From Nymphaea colorata (Eukaryota > Streptophyta > Magnoliopsida > Nymphaeales > Nymphaeaceae), in contig NC_045140.1 in NCBI RefSeq assembly GCF_008831285.2, positions 7,934,505 to 7,998,504 of the forward strand: DNA of 64,000 bases, given 5' to 3'. The translations under genes and the position numbers were made by a program. The notes beneath the pieces were generated by a model, which was not told where the DNA came from, did no database searches, and saw only the letters and a list, made by a program, of their open reading frames with translations. Every line of letters starts with the position of its first letter. Position 1 is the stretch's first letter. Below are positions 43,790 to 54,165 of the stretch, piece after piece.

Positions 43790-44620
43790 GGCCCGATAGG
43801 CATTGATTGTCATGTTTGCTGTTAGCACAAGCCTTTATTCAAGTCTTATGAACCTTGATATACTCATAAGCATCATTTTGAATTTTTTTTAGCTTTGAAA
43901 ACTGCAGACTTCTCTCTTTCTCTATTCGCGTTAAGTCAAACTTTAATTTCTTGATTTTTTAATGTCGTGCTTTAATTCATATGGATAACATGCTTTACAG
44001 AACACAAGCGGAAAAAGAAGCATCTCAATAGGTGTCTTGGACGCAGTTCTATCGGTCCACAGGGCATCATCCACCCACGAACTCCATTCCTTCCAGGTTG
44101 GCCTAACTCTTTTCTCTATAATGTGTTTCGTCTCTCCATTGGACACCTCAACTTGTCCATAGGTCTGAGGATGATAATGGATGGAAAACTTATAATGTAT
44201 ATAGCATTTTCTCAAAAGAGAAGTAGCTTATCTATTCCTGAAGTATTTTCCATCATCACTTATCATTACTCAAGTACTTAAAAAAGATTAAAGATATTCT
44301 ACTTAATGAACATAAGAACCACTTCATGATCATTTGTTTTGGTAACAATTGCCTTTAACATATTTGAAGACATTGTCAATCATAGAAAAAAAATATACAA
44401 ACCATTGAAGAATGGTGGGAAGGGCCTCGACATCAAATATCTCAGCAACTAGAATCAAAAGCATAAACATGGAATCAACCAAACAATGCTCCTTGTCTGC
44501 TGGCTATGAAACAATGCATGCATGCAATATTCATAAGCATCCACTATGGAGGGAAGGCCACTAAAAACCATGCTATAGAACTTTTGCTGCAATTTTTTTC
44601 CCATTATATTACCCTCCATA

Positions 44621-44811
44621 TAGAGGTGGAGTTAGGAATTTTTCTTCGCAAGAGCAGGACTGTAGTTTCAAAATTTTAACAAGGGCCAAAACATAATTTT
44701 TCAAACTTTTTATGTAGATTAAATTAAAATTTAAGAATTTTATTAAGTAAAATTTTTGAATTTTTTAGAATTTGAGGGGGGCCATGGCCCTAACCAGGCC
44801 CCTTGCCTCTG
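44621..44811. mobile_element. Short dispersed element, related to the one at 52656-52852
   Basis: Begins TAGAGGTGGAGTTAGGAATT and ends GGCCCCTTGCCTCTG, with a GGGGGGCCATGGCCC motif near the right end as in its relative. No clear target duplication. It lies inside the gypsy relic. Confidence 0.6.
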
Positions 44812-45387
44812 TAGGCATGAGTATGACAAAGCAAAGATGAACACGTGCTGTTCCTCTAGTACACGCTTCTAGATCACTTGATTTGCAAAATTCTTACATA
44901 GCTATGAGTCATTCTACTAATATGACTCTACTAATAGTATTTGCCCTAATATAAAAACCTGTCTTGCTCATTCTTATTCCAGTACTCAGGCAAAGCACCA
45001 GCCATCAAATAGTTAACTATATCTGCATACCAAGGCCAATGTGATGCCTTCATGGCCCCCATAATATGCTCATCTAGAAATGAATCTTTGATCATGGTAC
45101 GAGCCTTGAAAGATGGTTTGCTGCTACATTTTCACTTTCTTTCTTATCTTGAGATCAAACTCCTGCAGTAACAAAATCTATCTAATAAACCCAGGTTTTG
45201 GGGCCTTCTTCCTTGACAAATATCTCAATGCTACATGGTTGAAGTACATGACATCTCAGAAGCTAGGAAGATAAGATTGGAATTTGTTGAGGGCAAGGAC
45301 TGCTGAAAGCAACTAGTGGTTGTATAATTTAGTTGAGCATCTGAAAGAGATCTAGACATATCGCACACAATTTCAAAGGGTAGTGAC

Positions 45388-47025
45388 CAATGTTGTTAAG
45401 TTCATTGAGGCAAAGTGATCTGTTGAGCCTGTGAAACGATGCAATGCATAATAATGTCAAGTGATGTGTAAGCATCACAACCAAAAATTTGAAGTACATA
45501 ACATTCTTGAAGATAATAAAAAATAAAAACAACCTAAATAACAAATAATTAAATAAAAAACAATGCGAAGAAGCATTATTCAAGATTTCAAGCATAATAT
45601 TTAAACTATTCAATGAACCTGCAACAAACCTGCAATGATGGTTCTTAATTTTTGAAGCTTAAACAACCACAAAATGAACAAATAATAAATGGATATTTAG
45701 GGATGCTAGATATAACTATACATTCACCTAAAACCAAGAGAATCAAACTGTACTAAGCAGACTACATATGCAAACTGATAGCACTCATAAAATCCATAAT
45801 CAATATTGCTTATAACATATGCAAGTGGACCACAAGTGTGAAACAACCACAGCTAGCCATATTGACAAAATTACATCAGATTATAACAAGAAATTAAATA
45901 TTAAATCATTCTAGTTGGGGCTAGTCTATCTATAATTGCCTACTTAACAAATATGGGCTAATATGGTTCAACAAAAAACCAACAATTGAAAAGTATGCAA
46001 TTGATAATAGGTTTTGTTGTCAACTAGCATACATCCAAAGAGCCGTACACTTGAAGATATGTCAAACTCAAAAATGGAATACCAAAATAAAAACAAGAAA
46101 GCATCCTAATTGGATAGGGGGAGTAACTTGAATATTCAAAGAATGGTATCAACAGATTTGTTAAAATCTCATCACGCCATGACACCTGAAGCATCACCAC
46201 GGATACGGTGAAAAGTAACAGAGTTCACATATGCAACTATCTACATCTCAACGAGCATCGTGCTAAGATGAAATAAGAGGGAATCGACTGGAAAAAACAA
46301 TTGACCATCGTCCTAACATGAAATGCTGAATAGAAGATTATATTAAATTAACATGAAGGCACAATGTCAACAATTGTTTGGATTTTAGGTAATTTAAAAA
46401 AAAAAGACATTTGGGTTCTCGTTTTGGGTGGCCCTTTTGGCAGCAGAGGAGAAATGGACCAACCTTTCAGGTGGCCCTTTTAACAGCAGCAAGAAAAAAC
46501 AGCAGAGGACTGCGGGCAAGAATCACCAATAGCCGGTCCGCCATTTTTGTTGCCAGCCTTTAACCAAGAGAGAGAGGATAGAGAAAGGTAAACTCATACA
46601 AAAACTAAAAATCAAACTCATCAATCACTAGATGTTCTGCCCAAGGTTGAGCGAGGGCTGCCGCATAGCCAGAGTGCTCACCGGAAACAACTGCAGTGCT
46701 CAAGGAAGGTTGTGGTGCCAATCTTGCTTTCGCCGGATGAGGGTTTCATCCACTTGCAAAAGGGTTTCACTTGTGAAACCATTTTTCCTAAACATGAGAC
46801 TGAAATTAAAGTTACAAACTTAAAAAACAGATAATTGTCAAAAAGGAGTTGTGCCTGAAGCGCATGCGTCAGGTGTGTGGTGCGCATCAGGCTGATGCGC
46901 ACACGTCAGCCTTATGAGGTGCACGCATCAGTCACCCTCACAGCACTTTTTTGATGTGTTCATGGTGCTGATGCACACCAAGGCGTGCGCATCACACCTC
47001 GGTCCGCATGCACTTAACAACACTG
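45388..47025. mobile_element. Non-autonomous hAT-like element, 1638 bp
   Basis: Flanked by a perfect 8-bp duplication GTAGTGAC (45380-45387, 47026-47033). Ends are CAATGTTGTTAAGTTCAT and, on the other strand, CAGTGTTGTTAAGTGCAT. The right 180 bp has repeated GATGCGCAC/GTGCGCATC motifs. No transposase is seen inside. Removing it restores the RNase H reading of the gypsy relic. Confidence 0.87.
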
Positions 47026-47777
47026 GTAGTGACTATTTTGGAAAATGAAGAATAGGGGTTCCAACGAGAACATTTTTAATGGGCAGCTTGACAACTGTAA
47101 AAGTTTGTCATTGTTTTATTGAATCTGCCTAAACATTGGGCAGATTAATGAAATATTATAATATATTGTTTCATAAATCTATCCCAATCCTTAAGGTAGA
47201 TTTATGTGACAGGTACAAACTGTGTCCGTTTCCAAACGGTCTCTATGAGTCTCAAATGCTCTCAAGCAATCATCATCAAATATAAAAGGACTGCTCTCTA
47301 GACAATAATGTGCAAAGAGGCCTAAAGATTTTATTAAAATGCTTTACAAATCACCTATAAAATCCGGCATGCCTGAGAAATGAACAAACTTCCCGCACAT
47401 ATGAAGGTGGTATCAGCATGGAGATAGACTCCACCTTTGGTCTGTCAACTTGTCATGCTATGGTACAATATGGCCAAACAAAATGCTTTCCCTCACATAA
47501 AACCATTTTTTTCTCATGATAGAATCAAATTTGTCTTCTCACATCTTAGTAAAATATGTAACATATCAAGACAATCCTCATATGATGAGCCACAAACAAA
47601 GAAACAATCCATAAAAACTTACATAACATCATCAAGAAGCTCAAAGAAGATTGAAAGTATGCACCTTCAAAAATTTGTGGGCACATTATACAGGTTTATC
47701 AAAATTCTCCTAAATGCAAATGTACCAAAATGACAAATAAATGTCACCTTGTCATGATCTTTGAGGTGGACTGCAAC

Positions 47778-50700
47778 CTATGTCACATGGGTTTCGGTAC
47801 GATATGGCAAATTTTATATTCTAAAAAACGATAAAATGAAAAATAACATTAATAGTTCACTCTTACAATATGGTAAGAAAGTCTCAAACAAACATCGTTT
47901 ATCACAAAACATTGTTTATCATCATTCTAGTCAATGCCCAAATCGTTCTCCTCTTCTTCCACATTAGAACATGTTGATGGAATAGAAGGTTCTTCGAATC
48001 TTGAATTAACAACTTCAAGTTCATTGTCTTCTTCTAAGTTAAGGTCTTCTACATTCACATCCCAATTTTTAGTTTCTCCTTTCCTACAAGACAAAAAAAA
48101 AATTGTAATTATTATGATATTATCGAATAAGAAGAGAAACATCTAAATCAATAAATCATATACTTATTTACCTATATTCTTCTTTGTTTCGTGATAAAAG
48201 CCGAAGGTTAGAATGCACATAAACCAAATCTTTTGCACGTTTGCTTGTGAGATTATTTTGTTTTATAGTGTGGATTTGTGAATATGTACTCCAATTTCTC
48301 TCAGAGCATGAAGATGTAGCAGGTTGAACTAGCAATCTCAAAGCAAGACGTTGAAGGGTATGATAAGCATATCCATGTTTAATCCACCAAGACATAGGTG
48401 CATAATCATCTTTATCTACAGTTGCACATAGATCTTCTCCAATTCCGGTAGAAAACCTTTCAAACTCATCATGAGCTTCGCGATTTTGATGTACATCAAT
48501 AAAAATCCTATTAAGACATGCCAATATGTTTTTTGATAATTTTGGATCCTTATGTGGTGGAGTTCTTCCAATACCTTGTGCAAGCCACTTTTTTCCATAA
48601 TATTTAGGATTCAATGAATGTGCCATGCATTGAAGAAGAGTGCTACTTTTATCCCATCTTGCAATCAATATTTTACGCACATGAACAAAAAATGCTGAAT
48701 CTTCAAATGCAATATTTTTTTTCTCATGCTTAAAAATGACATCTTGGATTTTTTCAATCATAGTGTCCCACATCTCATAAACACGATGCAATGTTGAATT
48801 ATCACAATCAAGAACTTTCAACATCTCCCAAAAAGGCTCTGTGAATGCAAGAAAATAAAAGATTTTATCCCACCACTTGTCATCAAGAATCAATCTTTTG
48901 ATTGCTTGAGCTTTGTCATCATCATCAGCACGATAAAAATTCCAATCATCATCAGTCACCATACTGATCAATGCACTTTTAACCCTTTTCATCCTTTTGA
49001 CCATAACAATTAAAGATGCAAAACGTGTCTCTGCAACTCTTAACAATTTTAGATCAGAATGTTTGTCATAAATGGAAAGTGCATATTGATGATTTACTAT
49101 AAAATTTCTGATGTTCCTCACATCCTTTTCCAAGTCTTCAATCCATGAACATAATTCATAAGCATGAGGATCTTGCTCTTTGCTTGGTGGATTGCATATA
49201 CCCTTTAGAGCCAAATTTAAGCTATGGACTGCACAAGGAGTCCAAAAGATATGAGGATAATCATGTTCTATCGCAATTCCAGCTGCTTTGCATATAGGTG
49301 TATCGTCTGTAATTATTTGAACAACCTTATCTTTCCCCACTTCTTCAATTATTTCCATGAACAATCCTTTCAAATACTCAGCACTTTTGTATTCACCAGA
49401 TGCATCTATTGCTTTTAAAAAAATTGGTCTATTTGCTGAAGTTGCAATGAAATTAATAAAAGGGCGCCTTTGCAAATTTGTCCAGCCATCAGAAACAATA
49501 GAAACTCCGTGTTGCTTCCAAGTTAACTTTTGATACTCTAACAAATTGTTCACTTGAGACTTTTGTTGTTCTAGTAGTATAGTGCGAAGTCTTTCCGAAC
49601 TAGGGGGAACATACCCAGACAAGTTACAATTTGCAATATATGTAACTAAATCTCTCCAATATGGACTTCTAGCTACATTAAATGGTATGCAATTAGCATA
49701 GAAAAATGCCGCCACTTTTAGATCTAATTCTTGCCGTCCTTGTAAACTAAATGACTCCTTAATTGATTTCTGAGTAACATCAACAACTTTTCTTTTTTTT
49801 AGACCACCCTTAACATCATCATGTAAAATTGAAGCAAAGTTAATATAACCAGATGATGCCATGCTTTTCTTTTTCTCAAAGGCTTCTTGTTCTTTCTTCA
49901 ACTGATCCAAACTCTCATTACTGATTTCTACGTATGACCATAATGGTCGGTCTACCTGTGCAGTAGATGCAGCTGATCCAGATCCACAACTTGAACTTGT
50001 AGGTTGAGAGACTCTTTTTCCTCTGTTCGCCATACTACATTAAAAATAATCGAAAAGATATAAAAAACACATAATGAATAGAAAATTAAAGAAATAAAAC
50101 AATACACACAACAGTTCAGCAAAATCAATACTAAGAAACAAAAGAATGAGTTACCAAACAGTTTTTAAGAAACATCTCAACATTATAAGTGCATAAGAAA
50201 GCATGACAACTTAGAATATCTGCAAAGCTGATATAAATGTGAAACCAGCATATATGTCATTCCAATTATATTACAAATATTTCCTGAGGTTCATTGTATC
50301 TGTTTCTGTAATAAGTGATAATCTAAACACACACAAAAATGGAAATGGAACTCCAAATATCACTTGTATTTTTAAAATTGATATGCTTTTATAGTTCACG
50401 TTTAGAATCGTAAATTACAATAGAATAACTGGAGACTGCGATAGACTCTGAAGGCTGACTGCAGGTAGACTCCGATAGAAAAATCATACAAAGTTACAAA
50501 CAAAGCCATCATCCAAGCACCACACCTTATGACAATCAAAGCCACTGCAGATACAAAACCCAAACATGAATTAAGTGAACGAACGCATACACACTCAAAA
50601 AGGGGTAAAAGAAAGCCTTAGGAGAGCGTGGTTTTCAGCAACATTCAACTAACATTTATGTCAATTATATGGAAGATCATGCAAAACTCAAGAGCCGCAA

Positions 50701-51179
50701 GACTATAACTTGCACGTCCACAAAAATAAAGTCTGCTAAATCCATCATCCATAGCATTGAACAAGAGTTAAGGCTCAAGATCGACGGATTAACCGTCCAA
50801 TCTTCAAACAAAAAAATCCCCAAATCGGCAAATCCGAGAAAAAAAAAACCAAATCAAGAAAATGAAACCCTAAGTTCGAATATCGAAAAAAAAAAACCTG
50901 CCTACCGCCGATTGCCACTGGACACCACTAGCCGTCGCAGTGGGTCGCCGGACATTGTCATCGTCACCGACCATAGTTGTCGAACTTGCTCTGCTGCAGA
51001 AAGCATTGGTGAAGTGCAGAGCTCGACTTCAATTCGATATAAAATCAAACATTTTTTTTGTTCGGATCGAGTTTGACTCGGACCCGATCCAATCCGTACC
51101 CACCCATTTGTACCTGGATCTACGTACCGGCATACCAAAGCGGGTACGTGGGTTGAATCCACGTACCCGTGTCAAGTAG
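47778..51179 (-). mobile_element. hAT element with intact transposase gene, 3402 bp
   Basis: Flanked by a perfect 8-bp duplication ACTGCAAC (47770-47777, 51180-51187). Ends are CTATGTCACATGGGTTTCGG and, on the other strand, CTACTTGACACGGGTACGTG. GGGTACG-type subterminal motifs lie in the right 120 bp. It carries a two-exon transposase gene. It is inserted in the reverse-transcriptase region of the gypsy relic, whose reading resumes on both sides. The ends are related to the small elements at 9164 and 10267. Confidence 0.93.
47927..50033 (-). CDS. hAT transposase (DUF659 + hAT C-terminal dimerisation), two exons
   Basis: Exon 1 is 48172-50033 and exon 2 is 47927-48083; the 88-bp intron has donor gtaaat and acceptor ttgtag, and splicing keeps the frame (EY-R-KGETKNW), giving about 672 residues. 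Exon 1 has SDGW (181-184, DUF659), an ITDD acidic pair near 241-244, the CAVH segment (267-270), ETRFAS (335-340), and a C-terminal dimerisation region with MSWWIKHG and SCSERNWS near 550-590. Exon 2 is an acidic tail ending NDLGID. No stop or shift is seen. The N-terminus reads RPLWSYVEI and then directly SNESLDQLKKEQ: the BED zinc finger that normally lies between these is absent. It would act in the nucleus on element ends. Confidence 0.93.
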
Positions 51180-52655
51180 ACTGCAACTTCATTGTAGCTG
51201 GAATGCTTGACAAAAAACATAAGTAATTGTAACATACCAATTTTTCAAGATCAAATCGATGAAAAAAAGTAGAAAATGATATTTCTATGTGGCTTGATTA
51301 AGCTTCTTATAATCAAAGATACTCCACCCTATGATAGTGCACATAGGGACCTCTTCCCCGTGCTCATTCGTGATCACAATGAGTTCAGACTTCTTAGGTA
51401 TTTGCTTGAATTAAACTATGGGTAAATAATCCCAGCTCTTGACCACTTTTCGGTTAAAGAAGGAAGGGGTTCAAAAAATCTCTTTCAATGGAAGTCATGA
51501 AAGAAAGGAAAAGACAACACTGTCATATCCTCTATATCAACATAATAATCAAAATCTTCAATCGAATCCAAGCTACTGTTATAATCAACTCCTAGCGAAT
51601 GTGCACAAATGAATGCCACAAATTATTATGTTTCTTTCTCAACCACATCTTTAACCTCAGCAACCTGGAAGCGTGCATTGTCTGAAACACCCAAAGTAGC
51701 ATTGAAAACATCTAAACTTACTTTCTTGTTGTTGAGATGTCCATGATTCCTATGCTATAATTTATACATGCACTTGTAGTAGCCAAAAAAGGTTTACCAA
51801 GAAAGATTGGGAGTCATGCATCCAGAATCCACACCCTTCATGTCTAGTATGACAAAATTAATAGGAAAATAAAAGTCCTCTACCTTAACCAGCACGTTCT
51901 CAAGAATGTCTCGTGGTATCTTCATGGACCGATCTGCTAAATAGGATAGCCATACATACCAATTTCAAAAAAGAAATCAGGAAGAATATTCACACTCATT
52001 CTATGATCAAATAGTGTTCCCTCCATCTCGATGTTCCCAATGACACATAGGATGGGAGGGGTACCTAGATGAGAGAATATTGGAGTTTTGCAATTTAGAT
52101 GGAGTTTGATGATGGAGCACCTAACTCACATGCTCATTTAATCTGACGTTGGTAGAAATCTTTCTTGAGCACCTCTTTTGCATACAAATCTCTTTTAGGA
52201 ACTTTTCATATGTAGGGACCTGACCAATGGCATCAAGAAGATGCAAGTTGATTTGCACAAGTTTAAAGATTTCAAGCATGCTCCACGTCTTTAAACCTTG
52301 TATGGATAATGTCATTGAGTTCTCCGATGCCTTAGGAAAGGGCAATCAAGGAATAACTTCTGGATGCTCCCTATGAGATGTCATACCCTTCTAAGCACTA
52401 GATGGCAAACTCAATGGTTTTCGGCAGGATGGTAATTGAAGATGCTGTAAGTGAAGAAGAAGATGTGTTTTTCTTTTGCTCTTGCTCCTATGCCTTTATG
52501 CTAGGCTGTAGTTGGTTATACGCTTGATTATTCTTCAGCATCATAACCTGAAGGATTCCCTGAAGCCTTATCATTGCTCTTAGGGTTCCTCATGGGCTGA
52601 CTAGGTTCCATCTGGACTTCTACTTATTGGCTCGGCAAGCTAGTCCACCTATTTC

Positions 52656-52852
52656 CAGGGGCAGAGCTAGAAATTTTGTTTGGGAAGGGCGAAATGATAC
52701 TGCTTCAAATTTTTATAGAATCTTAATTATGTTTATTCAAACTTTCACATTGATCAAATGCAAATTTTTTCAAATTCTTATCTATTAAATTTTGTTTTTC
52801 CAAAATTTAAGGGAGACCATAGCCCTATCGGCCCCCTTGGCTCCGCCACTGC
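52656..52852. mobile_element. Short hAT-like MITE, 197 bp
   Basis: Ends CAGGGGCAGAGCTAG and, on the other strand, CAGTGGCGGAGCCAA. Flanks CCTATTTC and CTTATCTC agree at 6 of 8 positions, consistent with an old 8-bp duplication. An AT-rich interior is followed by GACCATAGCCCTATCGGCCC near the right end. Confidence 0.72.
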
Positions 52853-53115
52853 TTATCTCTAGCTTAGACAATGATGAGGTAGAAACTAAGTATCTAATCA
52901 TATTTTGGATAAGAACTATAAATGAGAATTTATGATCTGATCATACTTCTGATTCTGGTCTATCCTCTGAATTATCTTTTCATTTTAAAGCTTTCATCTC
53001 CTCATGGATCTGTTCGTTATCGCCTTTGCTTTTCAACTTGGTGGCCGAGTGTTTTTCTGCTTTATTTCGTCACGCTGCGGTCGTTGGCTTCCTTACACCG
53101 CATTCACTCCCCCAC

Positions 53116-53338
53116 TTACAGACATTTTCCACCCTTCAGTATGCTGACGACTTTCTCCTGTTTGGCACTGCTTCTCGTCAACAGGTTATGAGAACTGAAC
53201 CTCGCTCTGAGAAAATAGGGTTGCAACAGGTTACAGACCTTTTCCACCCTTCAGTATGCTGACGACTTTCTCCTGTTTGGCACTGCTTCTCGTCAACAGG
53301 TTATTAGAGCTTCTCGTCAACAGGTTATGAGAACTTGG
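53116..53338. repeat. Tandem duplication inside the LINE catalytic region
   Basis: 53116-53189 and 53231-53304 are nearly identical (TTACAGAC through GTCAACAGGTTAT), period 115 bp, so the YADD box is present twice. A third partial copy (CTTCTCGTCAACAGGTTATG) follows at about 53310-53330. Confidence 0.92.
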
Positions 53339-54077
53339 CTCATCCTTCGGGTTTTTGAGCTCATCTCGGGTCTATCTATTAATTCTTCTAAGTATTATCT
53401 TTCCCTCATCCACACGAATCCGGCCACAGTACTTCTTGCGGAAGCTTGCTTTGGGTGTAAGGCTGCTGGCCTGCCTATGGAATATTTAGGTCTTCAGATT
53501 ACGTTGTCACCTCCTGCACCCTCTTTTTGGGATGGAGTGGAGCAAAAGCTTGTTAATCGCCTTCAGTGTTGGCAAGGAAAACTGCTTTCTCTCCCAGGCC
53601 GCATTACTCTTACTAAACACTGTCTCGCGTATGTCCCCCTCCACGCTCTGGCGGTCCATATTTTTACATCTTGTCCTTTCTTCTTTAGTGTCCTTGCCTC
53701 TGCCTGGCCTTCTCTTGTTGGTAGCCTTACAGACTCACCTTCCATTCGTCTTCTTTTCCTTTTCTGTCCTTCCCCTAATTTGTCTGTTTCATGGGGCCGT
53801 GTTTGGAAGTTGTGGCTCATTTCAGCTTGGTGGCGCATTTGGGAGAAGCGCAACAACAGGGTCTTTAGGGGCACCTTAGCTTTGCCGGAGTCTGTGGCTC
53901 GGCTTGTGCAGGGAGATGTTCATTTTGTCATTCAGCTGCGGCGTCATCCTCTTTTTGCGACTGGAAGATGATGTCGGTCTGTCCTTCCACTCTTTTTCTA
54001 CCCCTTTTTTGTTTTTCTGTACGTTGTATTTATACTTCATCTTTTGCTTTTGTCTTGCGGTTTGTTACTGTAACTAA

Positions 54078-54125
54078 GGGACTTCTTGTCCCCAATTTTT
54101 GTATTTAGGGGACGTCTTGTCCCCC
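54078..54125 (+). repeat. Duplicated LINE 3'-end hairpins
   Basis: GGGACTTCTTGTCCCC (54078-54093) and GGGGACGTCTTGTCCCCC (54108-54125) each form a stem with a five-base loop, both followed by AATTTT. The LINE at 30790-33125 has one decayed copy at 33080-33097. Confidence 0.75.
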
Positions 54126-54165
54126 AATTTTGATATACATTCCCATTTTATCGGCTCCTCATGGA

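Larger units (their letters stand above)
43790..52650 (-). pseudogene. Decayed Athila-type Ty3/gypsy retrotransposon, split by two hAT elements
   Basis: Minus-strand reading from right to left gives the end of gag and protease region (LLDAIGQVPTYEKFLKEIC near 52220, ILGKP-like near 51800), reverse transcriptase (YKKLN near 51310, then HDKVTFICHFGTFAFRR at 47690-47760, FFELLDDVM near 47610, VREVCSFLRHAGFYR near 47370), RNase H (LNYTT near 45320, LLQEFDLKIRKK near 45160) and integrase (44610 down to 43790; HYHPQTYGQVEVSNGE near 44165). Stops and shifts are frequent, so it is dead. Reading resumes across the insertions at 45388-47025 and 47778-51179. No LTRs were identified. Confidence 0.85.
52985..54165 (+). 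pseudogene. 5'-truncated L1-type LINE, reverse transcriptase C-part
   Basis: Starts within the RT core (LSPLLFNLVAECF), then YADDFLLFG, SGLSINSSKYYLSLIH, LPMEYLGLQITL, LVNRLQCWQGKLLSLPGRI, TKHCLAYVPLHAL and a C-terminal WWRIWEKRNNRVFRG block (reverse-transcriptase zinc-binding region). A deletion joins HALAV to later sequence. It is the same family as the LINE at 30790 but less decayed. It ends with two copies of a TCTTGTCCCC hairpin. Confidence 0.87.
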
